NCBI RefSeq assembly: GCF_026013605.1
Contig: NZ_JAPDPJ010000024.1
Span: 1-64,000, forward strand
Length of the DNA stretch: 64,000 nt
DNA from: Plebeiibacterium sediminum
GTDB taxonomy: Bacteria > Bacteroidota > Bacteroidia > Bacteroidales > Marinilabiliaceae
Direction of reading: 5' to 3'
The notes below the pieces were generated by a model. It saw nothing but the letters and a program-made list of their open reading frames with translations. It did no database searches and was not told where the DNA came from. Position 1 is the stretch's first letter. Every line of letters begins with the position of its first letter. Positions 53,108 through 60,685 of this stretch are shown here, one piece after another. The position numbers and the translations under genes were made by a program.

Positions 53108-53730
53108 ACCTTAATCCAATGGGAATTGAAAACGACAGTATGAAAATTATTTCAGCAGAACTGTCGCATTTAAATATTCCTGCAGAGTTGGATCGCATTA
53201 TAAAAAGGGTGATTCATACAACAGCCGACTTTGAGTACGGCCATTTATTTGAAGCACATCCAGATGCCGTTGAAAATGCTAAAAAGGCATTGTCACAATC
53301 ATGCAATATTTATGCTGATACCACAATGATTACAGCTGGTGTAAGCAAACCCTCTTTATCAAAACTGGGTTGCGAAATCAATTGTTTTGTGCATCATCCT
53401 GATGTGATTGAAACAGCAAAAGAAAAGGGTATTACACGTTCAATCTGTGGCATTGATAAGGCTTCAGAAGACGAATCCTATAAAATATTTGTGATTGGAA
53501 ACGCTCCTACCGCTTTGGTTCGCATCTGCGAATTAGCTAAAGAAGGCAAAATAAAGCCTGATTTGGTAATTGGTGTTCCTGTAGGTTTTGTTGGTGCTGC
53601 TGAATCTAAACAAATGCTTAAAGAATCCGGTCTGCCATACATGATTATTCGTGGCCGTAAAGGTGGCAGCACAGTTGGTGTGGCCATTTTAAATGCATTG
53701 TTGTACGACATGACTAATCGTAAGATTTAA
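53086..53730 (+). CDS. cbiC: Cobalt-precorrin-8 methylmutase
   Basis: Moves the methyl group from C11 to C12 of cobalt-precorrin-8 to give cobyrinate. The 214-residue protein carries the catalytic histidine in RVIHTTADFEYGH (His44). The hallmark VIGNAPTAL, GVPVGFVGAAESK and RGRKGGSTVGVAILNAL stretch is present near the C-terminus. It overlaps cbiA by 22 bases, and a 700-base repeat island follows. Confidence 0.95.
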   Translation: MEKSNYINLNPMGIENDSMKIISAELSHLNIPAELDRIIKRVIHTTADFEYGHLFEAHPDAVENAKKALSQSCNIYADTTMITAGVSKPSLSKLGCEINCFVHHPDVIETAKEKGITRSICGIDKASEDESYKIFVIGNAPTALVRICELAKEGKIKPDLVIGVPVGFVGAAESKQMLKESGLPYMIIRGRKGGSTVGVAILNALLYDMTNRKI

Positions 53731-53950
53731 GGGAAAGAATCATTATATATCAACCCTTCTTCTGCACCCCTCCTAAAATGCAGGAGTTAAATGTGCTACG
53801 ACACTCTCCTCCTTCCAAAGGAGGAGTACCCGAGGAACGAGGGGGAGGTGGTTTTTTAATTAAGATTGATACTGTAGCTAACGACAAAAGGCAATTTATT
53901 ATATTAATTGTTTCAGGCCTACAGCCTGAGATTTACTTGGTACCTAATTA

Positions 53951-53995
53951 CAAGGGGCGATGCCCCTTGCTGTGATGTTAAAGGCTTTCAGCCTT
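53951..53995 (-). repeat. Composite element copy 1 (minus orientation)
   Basis: On the minus strand, hairpin A AAGGCTGAAAGCCTT (53981-53995) is followed by an 11-base spacer and hairpin B (53951-53969, arms CAAGGGGC / GCCCCTTG). The geometry is the same as at 50653-50698, 54100-54142 and 56256-56301. Confidence 0.85.
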
Positions 53996-54099
53996 TTGAT
54001 TTAGAGACGTAAAAATAAAAAAAGGATAAAGGGAGTTGTACCCTGGAAACAAGGGAAAATGGTTTTATAATTATGAATGACGATGTAACTAAACAGCAA

Positions 54100-54142
54100 A
54101 AGGCTGAAAGCCTTACATATCGCAACTTGGGGCATCGCCCAA
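54100..54142 (+). repeat. Composite element copy 2
   Basis: Hairpin A AAGGCTGAAAGCCTT (54100-54114), 11-base spacer ACATATCGCAA and hairpin B with TTGGG / CCCAA arms (54127-54142). It is an inverted partner of the copy at 53951-53995. Confidence 0.85.
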
Positions 54143-54186
54143 TTGTGTCCAAAAAGTGAATGTAAGAGAATTCAATTTATTAAAAT

Positions 54187-54345
54187 GATGCCAGAGGCAT
54201 CACATATTTATAGAATAGTTATATAATAGATAAATTGACTCCAGAGGAGTCACATGTACATAGAAATTGGGATTGCGGTTCGACTCCGCTGGAGTCGATT
54301 TATGCTTATAACGTATTTCTATAAACATGTAATCCCTCTGGGATT
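54187..54345. repeat. Three AGA-loop hairpins with a conserved tail
   Basis: Stems GATGCC/GGCATC (54187-54201), GACTCC/GGAGTC (54237-54251) and, on the minus strand, AATCCC/GGGATT (54331-54345) all enclose an AGA loop. Each is followed in its own direction by a tail resembling ACATGTTTATAGAA. Stems differ while loop and tail stay, the pattern expected when the structure is what matters. Confidence 0.85.
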
Positions 54346-54431
54346 AATAGATAAATAAAGTTAATTATATCTTTTCGAACACCAGAGGGCATCGCCCTAA
54401 GAGAATTAACATTGCAAAAGAAGTTTATTAA

Positions 54432-55541
54432 ATGATTTCTAAAGAAACAGAACATAAAGAACTCAAAAACGGATTAACAACAGGAACCTGTGCTTCTGCT
54501 GTTGCCAAGGCTGCCGTGTACATGTTGGTGAATCAGGAAATGATTAAACATGTTGCCATTACACTCCCATCTGGTTCTGAGGTTATTTTAGAAATCAACG
54601 ACAGCTCCATCAATAAAAACCAGACCCAATGCGCCACCATCAAAGATGCCGGTGATGATCCGGATATTACACATGGTGCAACTATTTGTGCTTCTGCAAA
54701 GTTTATTGATGGAAATGATATTAAAATCATTGGAGGAAAAGGAATTGGCAGAGTTACAAAACCAGGCCTGGCGGTTGAAGTGGGTCAACCAGCCATTAAT
54801 CCGGTTCCCTTAAAAATGATAAAGCAATCTATTGCAGAAGTACTTCCAAAAGGAAAAGGTGTAGCAGTTGAAATAAGCATTCCTGAAGGAGAAAAGCTGG
54901 CTAAAAAAACATTCAATCCACAACTGGGAATTGTTGGTGGTTTATCCGTTTTAGGTACTACCGGAATTGTAAAACCAATGTCGGAAGAGGCGTTAAAAGA
55001 TTCATTGGTAGTCAAGCTAAATCAAATTGAAGCCTACGGATTTAAGGAAGCCATTTTCTCTCCAGGCAATTACAGTACTTCTTTTTCAAAAGAGAATCTA
55101 AATATCAACGAAGAATGGGTAGTGCTCACTTCCAATTACATTGGATTTATGCTCGAACAAGCCATCATCCAAAACTTTAAAAAAGTGGTTATTGTAGGTC
55201 ACTTGGGTAAACTCATAAAAATTGCAGGAGGCATCTTTCATACCCACAGCAGAATTGCTGATGCACGCAATGAAATTATGGCTTCGCACTATTTTAAATT
55301 TAGTAAAGATGCAGAAGGCTTTGATCTGATCATGCAATCCAACACCACTGAAGAAGCCATTTCTTTTGTGAAAGATGCAGCATTCTGGAATTATCTGGCT
55401 AATACCATGAAAAAACGAGCTGAATTATACTGTCATGGAGATCTGGAAGTAGAGATTGTATTGCTATCGCAAAAAGCAGGTTTACTTGCCACAACCAGCG
55501 AGGCTTTATCCATCATTAACCATATTCATCATGAAAAATAA
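54432..55541 (+). CDS. cbiD: Cobalt-precorrin-5B C1-methyltransferase
   Basis: A SAM-dependent enzyme that methylates C1 of cobalt-precorrin-5B in the anaerobic route. The 369-residue protein starts with the family pattern KNGLTTGTCASAVAKAA (13-29) and contains IGRVTKPGLAVEVGQPAINPVP, EAIFSPGNYSTSFSK and VIVGHLGKLIKIAGG. It follows the hairpin-rich gap. The cbiE start lies 11 bases before its stop. Confidence 0.95.
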   Translation: MISKETEHKELKNGLTTGTCASAVAKAAVYMLVNQEMIKHVAITLPSGSEVILEINDSSINKNQTQCATIKDAGDDPDITHGATICASAKFIDGNDIKIIGGKGIGRVTKPGLAVEVGQPAINPVPLKMIKQSIAEVLPKGKGVAVEISIPEGEKLAKKTFNPQLGIVGGLSVLGTTGIVKPMSEEALKDSLVVKLNQIEAYGFKEAIFSPGNYSTSFSKENLNINEEWVVLTSNYIGFMLEQAIIQNFKKVVIVGHLGKLIKIAGGIFHTHSRIADARNEIMASHYFKFSKDAEGFDLIMQSNTTEEAISFVKDAAFWNYLANTMKKRAELYCHGDLEVEIVLLSQKAGLLATTSEALSIINHIHHEK

Positions 55542-56166
55542 TCATAACCATATATATATCTGCGGTATTGGTCCGGGACATCCGGATTATATTGCACCAA
55601 TCGTTTATAAAAAGGTGGAAAATGCAGATATCCTGATTGGAGGAAGCCGCCATCTGGAAATTTTTAGTGACTATAAAAAGAATTGTTTTGTATTTACAGG
55701 GAGCTTATCTGCATTAAAAGATAAGATGGAATCTTTGCAAAATAAAACTATTGTGGTGCTGGTTTCTGGCGATACAGGATTTTATTCCTTACGTCGATAT
55801 ATTCAAAGTGCATTACCTGATGCTGCCATTGATTTAATCCCGGGATTAAGCTCCTATCAGTATTTATATGCAAAGGTAGGTTTGGGCTACGAAAATGCCT
55901 TAAAAGCCTCCTTACACGGCAAAGAATTAGATTTTTTACAAGCGGTTGAAACCTATGAATCCGTTTTTCTGCTTACCGATAAAAAGCAAAACTGGAAATG
56001 GATTGCAGAACAATTAGTAAACGCAGGTTATGGTGATTACAACTATCACATAGGCATTCACCTCTCCTACCCTGATGAAAAAATCATTAGCATCACAGCT
56101 AAAGAAGCTTTACAACTAGATGAAGATTATGATCTAAGTTGTGTAATTATAGAGAGGAACAAGTAG
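55531..56166 (+). CDS. cbiE: Precorrin-6Y C5,15-methyltransferase, CbiE subunit
   Basis: A 211-residue SAM-dependent methyltransferase for the C5 position. The family glycine-rich start is IYICGIGPGHPDYI (8-21). DILIGGSRHLEIF, VLVSGDTGFYSL and LIPGLSSYQYLYAKVG follow. The frame is open from 55456, but the ATG at 55531 fits the family start. The ATG overlaps the cbiD stop by 11 bases. In many bacteria CbiE and CbiT are fused; here CbiT is a separate gene after a repeat-bearing gap. Confidence 0.92.
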   Translation: MKNNHNHIYICGIGPGHPDYIAPIVYKKVENADILIGGSRHLEIFSDYKKNCFVFTGSLSALKDKMESLQNKTIVVLVSGDTGFYSLRRYIQSALPDAAIDLIPGLSSYQYLYAKVGLGYENALKASLHGKELDFLQAVETYESVFLLTDKKQNWKWIAEQLVNAGYGDYNYHIGIHLSYPDEKIISITAKEALQLDEDYDLSCVIIERNK

Positions 56167-56255
56167 AAAGGAAAAAGGAAAAAGGAAAAAAGGTTAAAGG
56201 GTTAAAGGTTAAATAGATCATTAGGTTATTAGGTTGGTAGATCATAATTAAATAT

Positions 56256-56301
56256 AGGCCTGAAGGGCCTGCATCAAACAGCCCTGGGTGTTAGCCCTGG
56301 G
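56256..56301 (+). repeat. Composite element copy 3
   Basis: Hairpin A AGGCCTGAAGGGCCT (56256-56270), an 11-base spacer (56271-56281) and hairpin B CCCTGGG/CCCTGGG arms (56282-56301, one T-T mismatch). Length and loop (TGAAG and TGTTAG) match 50653-50698 although the stem bases differ. A purine-rich low-complexity run lies upstream (56166-56210). Confidence 0.9.
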
Positions 56302-56334
56302 AAATAGAATTTGATGTATTGAGGAATTAAAAAA

Positions 56335-56889
56335 ATGAAAGATTCAGCATTTATACGTGGGAATGTTCCCATGACAAAGGAAGAAATAAGAACATTGGTT
56401 TTGAGTAAACTGGAGCTTCAGTCTACCGATCATATGATGGATATTGGTGCTGGAACAGGTTCTGTTTCTATTGAAGCAGCTCTGGCTCTTACGCAAGGAA
56501 AAGTCATAGGTATTGAACACAAAGACGAAGCTGTAGATTTGATACATCAGAATATAGCAAAGTTTCAGATTAATAACCTGACGGTTGTACATAGCAAGGC
56601 TCCTCAAGGAATGGATGAAGTAAGCTCTTGTAATAAATTTTTCATAGGAGGAAGCGGTGGAAACCTGACTGATATTTTGAACCTTATAAAAACAAAGGGA
56701 CAAAAAAACAGCATTGTGGTGGTAACTGCCATCGTTCTGGATACCATGATTAAAGCCTATGAATATTTTAAAAACAATGAAGTTGATTTTGAGCTGATTC
56801 AGGTTGGTGTAAATAAAATTGATACTTCGCGTAAGGTGGCAATGCTGACAGCTCAAAACCCAATTTTTATTTTAACTGCAAAGTTTTAA
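56335..56889 (+). CDS. cbiT: Cobalt-precorrin-6B C15-methyltransferase (decarboxylating)
   Basis: Methylates C15 and removes the C12 acetate carboxylate. The 184-residue Rossmann methyltransferase has motif I DIGAGTGSVSIE (36-47), followed by VIGIEHKDEAVDLIHQNIAKF and the FFIGGSGGNLTDIL segment. It is separate from cbiE, unlike the fused CobL/CbiET form. It starts five bases before cbiL. Confidence 0.93.
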   Translation: MKDSAFIRGNVPMTKEEIRTLVLSKLELQSTDHMMDIGAGTGSVSIEAALALTQGKVIGIEHKDEAVDLIHQNIAKFQINNLTVVHSKAPQGMDEVSSCNKFFIGGSGGNLTDILNLIKTKGQKNSIVVVTAIVLDTMIKAYEYFKNNEVDFELIQVGVNKIDTSRKVAMLTAQNPIFILTAKF

Positions 56890-56894
56890 ACAGA

Positions 56895-57593
56895 ATGAAC
56901 AAACAAAACAAAGGTAAATTATATGGCGTTGGTATTGGTCCGGGCGATCCGGATTTATTAACCCTCAAAGCAGTAAAAGCTATTGGCAAAGCTGATATTA
57001 TTTGTGTACCCAAATCAAAAGAACAAACCAGTACAGCCTTAGCTATCGTTTCGGAGTTTATTGATGACAATGCATGTATCGAATACATGACCTTCCCCAT
57101 GTCGAAGGATGTTCATGTACGCATTGAAGCCCGAAAACAAAATGCTCAACTCATTGAAAAGCATCTAAACGAAGGTAAAAATATTGCCTTTTTAACCTTG
57201 GGCGATCCAATGCTATACAGTACCTACAGCTATATTCTGGAGTACCTGAATACAGATTTTGAAGTTGAAACCATTCCTGGTATTTATTCCTTTGCTGCCA
57301 TTAGCAGTTTGTTAAATCTGCCATTATGTAAGGATAATGATCAATTGAGCGTGATTGGCTCTTTTGATAAAAATGCTTCCGGTATGCTCGAATTATCTGA
57401 TACCACGGTATGCATGAAAATCTCCAGATATAAAGCTCAATTGTACGATTTCCTTACCAGTCATCCTCAATACAAGTTTGTGATGATTACTGAAGCCGGA
57501 AAAGAAAAGCAACAGGTTTATAACAACATTGAGGTTTTAAAAGAGGAAGTACCTTATTTTTCAACAGCCATTATTAAAAAAAACAAAAACTAA
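56895..57593 (+). CDS. cbiL: Cobalt-precorrin-2 C20-methyltransferase
   Basis: A 232-residue class III SAM methyltransferase for C20. The start YGVGIGPGDPDLLTLKAVKAI (10-30) and the later GDPMLYSTYSYILEYL and EVETIPGIYSFAAISS are the family pattern. It begins five bases after cbiT and ends four bases before cbiF, so the three genes form a tight unit. Confidence 0.94.
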   Translation: MNKQNKGKLYGVGIGPGDPDLLTLKAVKAIGKADIICVPKSKEQTSTALAIVSEFIDDNACIEYMTFPMSKDVHVRIEARKQNAQLIEKHLNEGKNIAFLTLGDPMLYSTYSYILEYLNTDFEVETIPGIYSFAAISSLLNLPLCKDNDQLSVIGSFDKNASGMLELSDTTVCMKISRYKAQLYDFLTSHPQYKFVMITEAGKEKQQVYNNIEVLKEEVPYFSTAIIKKNKN

Positions 57594-57597
57594 AAAT

Positions 57598-58356
57598 ATG
57601 ATAACATTTATTGGAGCCGGTCCTGGTGATCCGGAATTAATCACAGTAAAAGGATTAAAAGCAATTCAACAGGCTGATGTCATTATCTATGCAGGATCTC
57701 TTGTTCCAAAAGCTGTGATTGAAGATCACAAACCGGAAGCTCAAATTCATAATAGTGCCACTATGGATCTGGAGTCGATCATTGATACCATGAAGACTGC
57801 TCACGAGCAAGGAAAATCTGTAGCCCGTGTTCATACTGGTGATCCTTCTATTTACGGTTCCATCCGTGAACAAATTGAAGAGTTGGATAAGCTAAATATT
57901 CCACATACAGTTATTCCGGGTGTTAGTTCATTTGTGGCTACTGCAGCAGCATTACAAAGAGAATTTACAGTACCAGGAATCTCTCAAACGGTAATCTGTA
58001 CGCGTATGGAGGGCAGAACTCCCGTTCCGGAATTGGAGAAAATTGAATTACTGGCTTCGCATAAAACTTCAATGGCTATTTTCCTTACTGTAGGTATGAT
58101 TGATAAGCTGGTTGAAAAACTAACGATTCATTATGCAGAAACGACTCCAATAGCTGTAGTACAAAGAGCAAGCTGGCCCGATCAAATCATTGTAAAAGGA
58201 ACATTAAATACCATTGCTGCTAAAGTAAAAGAAGCAGGTATTACCAAAACTGCCATGATTTTAGTGGGTGATTTCTTAGGCGATCAATTTGAGAACTCAT
58301 TGCTATATGCTTCTCATTTTACACATGAGTATAGAAAGGGGTCAGGCGAAGCCTGA
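57598..58356 (+). CDS. cbiF: Cobalt-precorrin-4 C11-methyltransferase
   Basis: A 252-residue class III SAM methyltransferase for C11. The start ITFIGAGPGDPELITVKGL (2-20) and the motifs HTGDPSIYGSIREQ, VIPGVSSFVATAAALQREFTVPG and EGRTPVPELEKIELLAS are typical. The last residues, GSGEA and the stop, lie inside a TCAGGC/GCCTGA hairpin (58342-58356), so the end of the protein is partly repeat-derived. A 407-base repeat gap follows. Confidence 0.94.
   Translation: MITFIGAGPGDPELITVKGLKAIQQADVIIYAGSLVPKAVIEDHKPEAQIHNSATMDLESIIDTMKTAHEQGKSVARVHTGDPSIYGSIREQIEELDKLNIPHTVIPGVSSFVATAAALQREFTVPGISQTVICTRMEGRTPVPELEKIELLASHKTSMAIFLTVGMIDKLVEKLTIHYAETTPIAVVQRASWPDQIIVKGTLNTIAAKVKEAGITKTAMILVGDFLGDQFENSLLYASHFTHEYRKGSGEA
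58342..58356 (+). repeat. Hairpin containing the cbiF stop codon
   Basis: TCAGGC and GCCTGA arms around a GAA loop. The TGA that ends cbiF is the last three bases of the right arm. Confidence 0.85.
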
Positions 58357-58763
58357 AAGGAGAAAGGAAAAAAGGTTAAAGAGTTACAGGGAAAAAGGAA
58401 CAGGGAGAAAGGAACACAGTAGTAATATATAAGAATTAGAGTTTTTCTATTTTTTATGGTATAGGTATAATAACTAAAAAAAATCTTACTCCTACGAAAA
58501 CTCAGGCTTCAGCAACGTAGCTTGGGACCCATTCATTGAAGAAAATGATAAGACAGAGAGCTGTTTGAGCGATAGCGAGTTCTCTATGTCTCATTTTCAA
58601 AATGTAAATGGGTAAGCGAGTGGTGCCGCCTGCGGACTTTTTGCCTACTTTTTTGACTGTAGAAAAAAGTAGGAACAACAATCACTTGAGAGAGATTCTT
58701 TTTATTTAAAACAATTAACACTAGCAATACTTGTATTTTGATCTATAATACAATTTAAACAAC
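58357..58763 (+). repeat. 407-base gap with large structured repeat
   Basis: After a purine-rich run (58357-58420) come a large imperfect hairpin (58528-58612; arms CCCATT...AGAG and its mirror, with GAGCGATAGCGAG in the tip), a small CCGC/GCGG hairpin (58627-58636), and CCTACTTTTTT / AAAAAAGTAGG (58644-58672). There is no protein-coding frame of interest. It looks like a non-autonomous mobile element or a complex intergenic repeat. Confidence 0.65.
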
Positions 58764-59783
58764 ATGAACACAGCCATTATATCAATAAGCAAACAGGGGA
58801 ATCAATTGGCTTCCAGACTAGCAAAACAATTGGAACAAACCTCATGCTATACCCTGGCCAAATGGGAACAGGAAGAATTCCTACCCATTGAAGGAAAACT
58901 GGGTGATTTTTGCGAAACCTTGTTTAAAAAATATGAGGCATTGGTTTTTATCATGGCTTCAGGTATTGTGGTCAGAAGTATTGCTCCTTGGATCAAAAGC
59001 AAAACAAGCGATCCTGCTGTGGTGGTAATAGATGACAGAGGTCAACATGTAATTAGTCTGTTAAGTGGTCATTTAGGTGGTGCCAATGCACTGACTCTAA
59101 AAATTGCAGCAGCTATCAATGCACATCCTGTTATTACAACAGCTTCTGATGTAAACCATCTACCCTCTGTGGATATGTTGGCCAAACAACATGGGTTAAT
59201 CATTGACTCCATGAAAAATGCTACCACCATAACAGCCATGATTGTTAATGGCGAAAATGTTGTTTTAGACGATCCTTATCATATCCTCCCCAAAGATATT
59301 TTGCCTATAAAACAAGGCGAGGAAAGTGGATCTGTTATCGTTTCAAACCATCTGTTGATTAATACCAACAAACCGTTTGTAAAGCTGATTCCTCAAAATA
59401 TCGTATTGGGCATTGGTTGTAAAAAAGATACCGGAAGTATTTCGTTATGGGAATTCATCATAGAAAACCTGAAAGAACTAAACATCGACTTACAAAGCAT
59501 AAAAGCCATAGCATCCATTGATGTAAAATCTGATGAAAAAGCCATTTTAGATGCTGCTTTAAGGTTGGAATGTAACACCACCTTTTATTCGGCAGAACAG
59601 CTTCAGGAAGTAGATCATTTGTTTGAAGGCTCAGACTTTGTAAAATCAACCGTAGGTGTTGGTTCTGTAAGCACAACAGCTGCCTATACCGCAGGACACA
59701 AAAATGGAAGATTTTTATTGAAAAAAAAGAAAAAAGATGGAATGACACTTTCTGTTTTTGAGCAATCCTTTAAAAAAAGCTAA
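58764..59783 (+). CDS. cbiG: Cobalt-precorrin-5A hydrolase
   Basis: Opens the delta-lactone of cobalt-precorrin-5A and releases acetaldehyde. The 339-residue protein has the N-terminal domain (KYEALVFIMASGIVVRSIAPWIKSKTSDPAVVVIDDRGQHVI, which I quote only partly: MASGIVVRSIAPW; SGHLGGANALT) and the C-terminal domain (GIGCKKDTGS, STVGVGSVSTTAAYTAG). It stands between two repeat-rich gaps. Confidence 0.95.
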   Translation: MNTAIISISKQGNQLASRLAKQLEQTSCYTLAKWEQEEFLPIEGKLGDFCETLFKKYEALVFIMASGIVVRSIAPWIKSKTSDPAVVVIDDRGQHVISLLSGHLGGANALTLKIAAAINAHPVITTASDVNHLPSVDMLAKQHGLIIDSMKNATTITAMIVNGENVVLDDPYHILPKDILPIKQGEESGSVIVSNHLLINTNKPFVKLIPQNIVLGIGCKKDTGSISLWEFIIENLKELNIDLQSIKAIASIDVKSDEKAILDAALRLECNTTFYSAEQLQEVDHLFEGSDFVKSTVGVGSVSTTAAYTAGHKNGRFLLKKKKKDGMTLSVFEQSFKKS

Positions 59784-59810
59784 TATGCAAGTGATGATTT
59801 GTATAGTTTG

Positions 59811-59911
59811 CTGGTGCAAGCTTATAACGTTTGCTGGTGCGAGTTTGTAACTCGTACCTCCTCTATTACATCATAACAGTCATCCACTGGTGCAAGTTTG
59901 CAACTTGTACC
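59811..59911 (+). repeat. Family D hairpin array before cbiH
   Basis: Hairpins GGTGCGAGTTTGT... (59836-59858) and GGTGCAAGTTTGC... (59889-59911) close with AACTCGTACC and AACTTGTACC. A third, shorter piece GGTGCAAGCTTATAAC is at about 59813-59828. The core equals that of the hairpin next to RAYT at 30587-30629. Confidence 0.85.
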
Positions 59912-59950
59912 TTATAAGTTTTTTATAGTAAAAAAAGAAAATAATAAATA

Positions 59951-60685
59951 ATGAACGGAAAAATATATGTAGTTGGAATGGGCCCTGGAGGGCAAGATCA
60001 TATCACGCCTAAAGCAATGGCTGCTATGCAAGGTAGCGATGTTATTGCCGGGTATAAAACATACATCGATTTAGTAAAACCATTTTTAGCTGATAAAGAG
60101 TTTGCTTCTTCAGGGATGAAAAAAGAAGTAGCACGTTGTGAGGAAGTGTTGGAACTAGCTAAAACCGGAAAAACGGTAAGCTTAATTAGTAGTGGTGATG
60201 CCGGAATATATGGAATGGCTGGTATTATGATTGAAATAGTAGATGCCCAAAACTCTGATATTGAGGTGGAAGTTATTCCCGGAATCAGTGCTTCTATTGC
60301 TTCAGCTTCATTATTAGGAGCTCCACTTATGAACGACTTTGCCACCATCAGCTTAAGCGACTTACTTACTCCATGGGAAGTAATCATTAAAAGACTTCAT
60401 GCAGCAGGGAGCGGTGACTTTGTGGTTAGTTTGTACAACCCAAGAAGTAAAACGCGTGTAAAACACCTGGATACAGCTATTGATATTTTACTGGAATACC
60501 AAAAACCTGAAACTCCGGTTGGAATTGTAAAACATGCCATGCGCGAACTTCAGGAAACCCAGATTACAACTTTGGGCAACTTAAAAAACTGCGATATTGA
60601 TATGTTTACCACTGTAATCATTGGTAACTCTCAAACCAACGTAGTGAACAATAAAATGGTTACAACAAGAGGATATCATATATGA
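59951..60685 (+). CDS. cbiH: Cobalt-precorrin-3 C17-methyltransferase
   Basis: Methylates C17 and contracts the ring in the anaerobic route. The 244-residue protein starts with IYVVGMGPGGQDHITPKAM (5-23) and has SSGDAGIYGMAG, VIPGISASIASASLLGAPLMNDFATISLSDLL and FVVSLYNPRSKTR, the family signatures. It overlaps cbiJ by four bases (ATGA), so translation is coupled. A repeat array lies upstream. Confidence 0.94.
   Translation: MNGKIYVVGMGPGGQDHITPKAMAAMQGSDVIAGYKTYIDLVKPFLADKEFASSGMKKEVARCEEVLELAKTGKTVSLISSGDAGIYGMAGIMIEIVDAQNSDIEVEVIPGISASIASASLLGAPLMNDFATISLSDLLTPWEVIIKRLHAAGSGDFVVSLYNPRSKTRVKHLDTAIDILLEYQKPETPVGIVKHAMRELQETQITTLGNLKNCDIDMFTTVIIGNSQTNVVNNKMVTTRGYHI

Larger units (their letters stand above)
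53731..54431. repeat. Hairpin-repeat island between cbiC and cbiD
   Basis: I count about twelve palindromes, among them 53770-53786, 53806-53826, 53914-53928, 53951-53969 with 53981-53995, 54100-54114 with 54127-54142, 54187-54201, 54237-54251, 54281-54297, 54331-54345 and 54386-54398. They fall into the composite family (A plus B), an AGA-loop family with a constant tail, and a GGAGGTGG family. The open frame at 53778-53975 is repeat-derived and not accepted as a gene. Confidence 0.8.

Noticed and set aside
53778-53975. 65-codon plus-strand ORF in the cbiC-cbiD gap
   Set aside because: It is translated from repeat hairpins (SPPSKGG, EERGGGG), has no family resemblance and covers several palindromes.
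53731-54431. CRISPR array
   Set aside because: The repeats are hairpins of different sequence and spacing, some inverted, without equal-length unique spacers or cas genes.
56344-56856. 170-codon minus-strand ORF opposite cbiT
   Set aside because: It lies fully antisense to a confidently assigned gene and has no protein-like motif.
58528-58672. Insertion sequence
   Set aside because: No transposase frame is present in the gap; only structured non-coding sequence is visible.
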